From JAJZQD01 sp021847735 (lineage in GTDB: Bacteria; Bacillota; Thermincolia; Thermincolales; UBA2595): a stretch of 8,446 nucleotides of DNA. Below the pieces are notes generated by a model. That model was not told where the DNA came from, made no database searches, and worked only from the letters and a program-made list of their open reading frames with translations. The translations under genes and the position numbers were made by a program. Below are positions 5,528-8,446 of this stretch, piece by piece; positions within the stretch are counted from its first letter, which is position 1; every line of letters begins with the position of its first letter. The stretch lies in assembly GCA_027324025.1 (NCBI GenBank), contig DAHVYW010000058.1, positions 1 to 8,446 on the forward strand. The letters are read 5' to 3'.

Positions 5528-5551
5528 TTCTGATTCCGAACGGAATCAGAA
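5528..5551. promoter_or_regulatory. Putative activator site 3, 24-bp perfect palindrome
   Basis: The palindrome has 11-bp arms around a central AA; its core is GATTCCGAACGGAATC (5532-5547). It is the best copy of the family and the one closest to sigma-54 promoter P2, about 115 bp upstream of the predicted start. This is in the typical range for a sigma-54 activator site. Confidence 0.6.
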
Positions 5552-5552
5552 A

Positions 5553-5571
5553 ACTCCCTATTAGCGGGAGT
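5553..5571. repeat. Small inverted repeat
   Basis: ACTCCC (5553-5558) and GGGAGT (5566-5571) flank a 7-nt loop. It has no T run and adjoins the palindrome at 5528-5551. It might be an extra protein site or a chance hairpin. Confidence 0.3.
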
Positions 5572-5627
5572 AATTGTATAACTGGGTTTTCAGCGACTAG
5601 AAACCGGACAAGCTTTTAAAATTAAAC

Positions 5628-5644
5628 TTGGCATGGAATTTGCA
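5628..5644 (+). promoter_or_regulatory. Sigma-54 promoter P2 (-24/-12)
   Basis: TTGGCATGGAATTTGCA differs from P1 by one base. GG (5630-5631) and GC (5642-5643) keep the 12-bp spacing. The predicted start near 5655 leaves a 65-nt leader before the ATG at 5720. With the inverted repeats upstream this is a complete sigma-54 control unit, likely to drive the 107-aa gene and perhaps the methyltransferase and activator genes downstream. Confidence 0.85.
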
Positions 5645-5719
5645 ATAAAATCAGTGTTAGAAAACTTAATCAGATTCACTTATTAGTGGGGAAATGATCC
5701 GCAAGGAGGAAATGACGAA

Positions 5720-6043
5720 ATGAAAAACACCTTGAAAAGTTTTCTTGACATCAATGATTACCGTTCCATTGAATCTGCTCACAGGATCCAAAAAAACCTA
5801 TATGGGGTCTTCAAGCCTCCGTCACTGAAACAGTTGATAAGTCTTAGGCATTTGTTGATAAGAACTGGTTACCTTAGTGAAGTTCATTCCGAAGAACTCC
5901 TGGGATTAAGTAAAATCGAATGTGATTTACTGCTAAAGAAACTTAACAGCATTTACATTTCTCAACGCCGGAATAATTCTAGGAACGAGGAGGAGCCTAT
6001 TGCGGAGGTCAGCCGCGAATTTAAATGTGTCAACCAACCTTAG
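5720..6043 (+). CDS. Unrecognised 107-aa protein under sigma-54 promoter P2
   Basis: I do not recognise this protein. The ATG at 5720 has a strong SD, AAGGAGG (5703-5709), and follows promoter P2. The sequence is charged and soluble, with no signal peptide, membrane segment or Cys cluster. Residues 37-87 (SLKQLISLRHLLIRTGYLSE, then a stretch ending LLLKKLNSIYISQRR) look like three or four helices, and a small helix-turn-helix or adaptor fold is possible but not shown. The final 20 residues are polar and probably disordered. The stop is TAG, with a TGA four codons later (6053-6055), so read-through by Pyl would add only Pyl-PSL. First place in a sigma-54 unit suggests a regulatory or accessory role in methylamine use; this is inference. 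Confidence 0.7.
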   Translation: MKNTLKSFLDINDYRSIESAHRIQKNLYGVFKPPSLKQLISLRHLLIRTGYLSEVHSEELLGLSKIECDLLLKKLNSIYISQRRNNSRNEEEPIAEVSREFKCVNQP

Positions 6044-6091
6044 CCGTCACTTTGATACCATACTTTTTGCCGGAAGGTGAAATCCTAGGGG

Positions 6092-6202
6092 ATGACTCTG
6101 GTAAATTCCCTTGCCAAAGCCCACCCTCCCGCCGCTACCTGTGCAGGTCTGGGATGGGTCGGTAAAAATGGGTTGTTACTAAGGAGTATGGCACCAGGTT
6201 GA
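6092..6202 (+). pseudogene. Fragment of a QueG-like 4Fe-4S reductase family protein
   Basis: The frame reads AKAHPPAATCAGLGWVGKNG and then LLLRSMAPG and stop. AGLGWxGKNxLL preceded by a xAAT stretch is the signature of the epoxyqueuosine reductase (QueG)-like family of iron-sulfur proteins, where it is followed by a long ferredoxin-like domain. Here the similarity ends after LLL, no SD precedes the in-frame ATG at 6092, and the 36 codons are far short of a functional protein. The likely explanation is a relic of a deleted or rearranged gene. The match is from memory of the motif, not from a search. Confidence 0.5.
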
Positions 6203-6370
6203 GCTGGGCCACTGTATTGCAGCTTTTCAGATGGGTAAAGGGAAATAGTATTAGGACTTTGAATTCAGCCGGAGGTCTGCGTGAAGGGAGGAGATTGCTA
6301 AGGAAGACGAGTTCCTGACTATATAAAACGAGTATATATATAAAACGAGAACAGGAGGAGTAAATACATT
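6203..6370 (+). promoter_or_regulatory. Leader of the methyltransferase gene with a tandem 13-bp repeat
   Basis: The 13-mer TATATAAAACGAG occurs twice, at 6320-6332 and 6337-6349, with a 17-bp period, just before the SD AGGAGG (6353-6358). The AT-rich copies could supply a -10 element (TATATA at 6335-6340 with TTCCTG at 6312-6317, 17-bp spacer), but the -35 match is poor. The copies could also be operator half-sites. From 6203 to 6319 I see no other structure. Confidence 0.4.
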
Positions 6371-7393
6371 ATGGAAATGACAAGTCGTGAACGCGTTATG
6401 GCCGCTCTTAACAAGCAGCCGGTAGACAGGTTACCGGTTATCAGTGTTTGTCAGCACGCCACATACGAGCAAATGGAAAAACTAAATAGCTACTGGCCCG
6501 ATGCCCTTAACGATGCCGGCTTAATGGCCAAACTGGCCGGGGGCGGCCAATCTATCTTAGGTTTTGACGCCGTAAGGGTACCATTCTGCCAGACCCATGA
6601 AGCTGAAGCCCTGGGCGCAGGCTTAAAGGACGGCGGCAAAGAAGGCCTGCCAAGCATCAAGGTACATCCATACAAAATAGGGGATACCGTAGATTTTCCG
6701 GACGATTTCCTGAGCCGGGGCCGGATACCCAAACTGCTGGAAGCAATCCGCATCTTAAAGGATACCCTTGGTGACAAGGTAATCATCATGGGTGGAATCA
6801 TCGGCCCCTTCAGTATCGCCGGGCAGATTATGGATATCACTGCAATGCTAATGGAGGCATATAGGAAGCCACAGAATGTCGTGCACTACGTGGAGATGGG
6901 CGAAAAAGCCGGCACAATGCTGGGTAAGGCCATGATTGAAGCCGGTGCCGACGTGATTGTCATAGAAGATATGATGGCATCCCTTGATATGATCAGTCCC
7001 CCAATCTTCCGGGAACTGGCAATGCCTTACGAGAAGAAGCAGGTTGAGGCTTTAAGTGTCCCGACTATCATCCATATCTGCGGGAAGCTCAACAACATCA
7101 TGGTAGACATAGCCAAAACCGGCTGCACTGCCATCAGTTGTGAGCCTGTGGTAAATATTCCGTTAGTACTGGAGAAATTCGCCGCAGAAGGTATTACCAC
7201 CCCATTGATTGGCGCCGTAGACCCTGTTAACACACTGTTCCAGGGCAATGTGGCAAAAGTTGTGGCTGAGACCAAAGAAAACATCGCCAAGGGTTTTTCC
7301 CTGATATCCCCGGGCTGTGCCGTACCTCCAGCCACCAAAACCGAGAATTTGACAGCCATTGTTGATACGGTCAGGGAAGTAAGCAACCAATAA
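6371..7393 (+). CDS. mtbA: Methylcobamide methyltransferase, MtaA/MtbA type
   Basis: A 340-aa member of the uroporphyrinogen decarboxylase-fold methyltransferases (MtaA/MtbA/CmuA group). These take the methyl group from a methylated corrinoid protein to a thiol (coenzyme M in methanogens) or, in acetogenic bacteria, to tetrahydrofolate. The N-terminus TSRERVMAALNKQPVDRLPV is typical. The zinc ligands are visible as HICG (H235, C237) and SPGC (C316). An acidic stretch, VIVIEDMMASLD, and ISCEPVVNIP are in the expected places. The start at 6371 has AGGAGG 12 nt upstream, slightly long. The neighbouring mtmB and pyl genes favour a methylamine role, so MtbA is the better label, though MtaA cannot be excluded by sequence reading. 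The activator gene follows after 22 nt, most likely in one operon. Confidence 0.85.
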   Translation: MEMTSRERVMAALNKQPVDRLPVISVCQHATYEQMEKLNSYWPDALNDAGLMAKLAGGGQSILGFDAVRVPFCQTHEAEALGAGLKDGGKEGLPSIKVHPYKIGDTVDFPDDFLSRGRIPKLLEAIRILKDTLGDKVIIMGGIIGPFSIAGQIMDITAMLMEAYRKPQNVVHYVEMGEKAGTMLGKAMIEAGADVIVIEDMMASLDMISPPIFRELAMPYEKKQVEALSVPTIIHICGKLNNIMVDIAKTGCTAISCEPVVNIPLVLEKFAAEGITTPLIGAVDPVNTLFQGNVAKVVAETKENIAKGFSLISPGCAVPPATKTENLTAIVDTVREVSNQ

Positions 7394-7415
7394 CGAACGG
7401 AGGGAACGAAACCAA

Positions 7416-8446
7416 ATGGAATACAATGTTATCTTTCAGCCTTCCGGCCGTCGCGGCAAAGTAGCAGAGGGCAAGACCCTGCTCCAGGCCTCACACGAGC
7501 TGGGGGTTGATATAGAAGCGCCCTGCGGCGCTCATAAGGTATGCGGTAAATGTAAAGTGAAAATTGAGACCGGGTTCTTCGAAAAGTTCGGGATTGACTC
7601 CAAATTGGACCACCTCTCACCTGTAACCGAGGAAGAGAAAAAACTGTTAAACGACCATGAGCTGGCCGAAAACTACCGCCTGGCCTGTGCCACCCTGGTT
7701 CAGGGTGATATTCTGCTGTTTGTACCGGAAGAAAGCCGGAAGGCCGACCAGGTAGTACTGGACACCGGTAAAGAACGGGTCTTCAAACTTGACCCGGCAG
7801 TAAAGAACTACTACGTGGAAATGACAAAAGCTACCCTGGATGACCACCGCGATGATTTACAGCGCCTGCAGGACGCCCTCAAAGCGGAGTTTGGACTTGA
7901 TAACCTTAGTATAGACTATTTTGCGCTGAGGGAACTGCCCAATGTAATCAGGGAACAAGACTGGAAAGTAACGGCATCAGTCCTGTACGGTCGCGAGATA
8001 ATTGATGTTAAACCCGGGTTCGCCCAGAAGTGGTACGGCATCGGTATTGACGTCGGCACAACAACCGTAGCGGCATACCTGTGTGACCTGAAGACAGGCC
8101 AGATGCTGATCAAAGACGGGATGATGAACCCGCAGGTGCGGTACGGCGAAGACGTACTGTCCCGGATAACCTATGCCATGATGAACGACGACGGGCGCGA
8201 TAAGCTGCATGATGCCATCATCGAAGGCATCAACACCCTGGCTTCCCGGATGACCGAAAAAGTGGGTCTGACACCTAATGATGTGGTTGAGATAACCCTG
8301 GTATTTAACACCGCTATGCACCACTGCCTGTTAAACCTGGAGCCAAAGTTTATGGGCCGGGCTCCCTTTGCGCCGGCTATCAGCGTACCCTTTGACGTAA
8401 AGGCCCGGGACCTGGGCATCAACATCAACAAATCGGCCAACATCCA
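7416..8446 (+). CDS. RACo-like reductive activator of corrinoid proteins, N-terminal half
   Basis: The gene runs off the window; 343 codons are open without a stop. Residues 1-105 form a plant-type [2Fe-2S] ferredoxin domain with ligands C37, C43, C46 (CGAHKVCGKC) and C91. A linker region follows. Near residue 209, YGIGIDVGTTTVAAYLCDL is the first phosphate-binding motif of the ASKHA ATPase fold found in RACo and in the DUF4445 family. Proteins of this family use ATP and a low-potential electron to return corrinoid from inactive Co(II) to Co(I), with the ferredoxin domain delivering the electron. It fills the role of archaeal RamA, which instead carries two [4Fe-4S] clusters at its C-terminus. 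The start has GGAGGG (7399-7404) upstream. Full family length is about 600 or more residues, so roughly half is shown. Confidence 0.9.
   Translation, partial: MEYNVIFQPSGRRGKVAEGKTLLQASHELGVDIEAPCGAHKVCGKCKVKIETGFFEKFGIDSKLDHLSPVTEEEKKLLNDHELAENYRLACATLVQGDILLFVPEESRKADQVVLDTGKERVFKLDPAVKNYYVEMTKATLDDHRDDLQRLQDALKAEFGLDNLSIDYFALRELPNVIREQDWKVTASVLYGREIIDVKPGFAQKWYGIGIDVGTTTVAAYLCDLKTGQMLIKDGMMNPQVRYGEDVLSRITYAMMNDDGRDKLHDAIIEGINTLASRMTEKVGLTPNDVVEITLVFNTAMHHCLLNLEPKFMGRAPFAPAISVPFDVKARDLGININKSANI

Noticed and set aside
5498..5551. CRISPR-like repeats
   Set aside because: The repeats are palindromic, differ in sequence, have unequal spacing and number only three; no cas gene is present.
5280..5564. 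94-codon + strand ORF
   Set aside because: It begins inside sigma-54 promoter P1 and crosses the intrinsic terminator and three inverted repeats; composition is not protein-like and there is no SD.
6041..6055. TAG stop of the 107-aa ORF as a pyrrolysine codon
   Set aside because: Read-through would add only Pyl-PSL before TGA, so the TAG is most simply a stop.
6189..6207. Sigma-54-like TGGCACC with a downstream GC
   Set aside because: The spacing is one base too long and TTGC is broken to TTGAGC.

Overview
The window reads as part of an anaerobic, corrinoid-dependent methylamine utilisation region from a bacterium that decodes UAG as pyrrolysine (Pyl). Features pointing to a bacterium rather than a methanogen are PylRS split into two genes (pylSn, pylSc), strong AAGGAGG ribosome binding sites, two exact sigma-54 (-24/-12) promoter sequences, an intrinsic terminator with a long T run, and a bacterial-type [2Fe-2S]/ASKHA corrinoid activator. 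A Desulfotomaculum/Desulfitobacterium-like anaerobic Firmicute fits best. That placement is inference, as no phylogenetic marker is present. Every gene lies on the + strand.

Bases 1-5043 are the Pyl block. It holds the 3' end of a probable monomethylamine methyltransferase gene (mtmB, the usual in-frame-UAG client), a long terminator-like hairpin, the amber-suppressor tRNA-Pyl (pylT), pylSn and pylSc (the two parts of pyrrolysyl-tRNA synthetase), pylB and pylC, a small Cys-rich ORF with a disturbed 5' end, and pylD. PylB, PylC and PylD make pyrrolysine from two lysines. PylSn and PylSc charge it onto pylT. The charged tRNA lets MtmB be completed.

Bases 5044-5719 hold no convincing gene but are rich in signals. 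There are two near-identical sigma-54 promoters (5275-5291 and 5628-5644), an intrinsic terminator at 5364-5392, and a family of 16-bp inverted repeats of the form GATTC-N6-GAATC (5436, 5505, 5532, plus one over the pylD stop codon at 5035). The layout resembles upstream activating sites for a sigma-54 enhancer-binding protein. The first promoter and the terminator would bracket an RNA of about 90 nt.

Bases 5720-8446 are a second block: an unrecognised 107-aa protein placed directly under the second sigma-54 promoter, a decayed fragment resembling an epoxyqueuosine-reductase-like iron-sulfur protein, a MtaA/MtbA-type methylcobamide methyltransferase, and the first 343 codons of a RACo-like reductive activator of corrinoid proteins. 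The likely scheme is that MtmB moves a methyl group from methylamine to a corrinoid protein (not in this window), the MtbA-like enzyme passes it on, probably to tetrahydrofolate in a bacterium, and the activator rescues corrinoid oxidised to Co(II).

The Pyl system itself is known. The points most worth a second look are the interrupted Cys-rich ORF between pylC and pylD, the sigma-54/inverted-repeat control region with its possible small RNA, the UAG stop of pylSn with a back-up UGA overlapping the pylSc start, and the U at position 73 of tRNA-Pyl.
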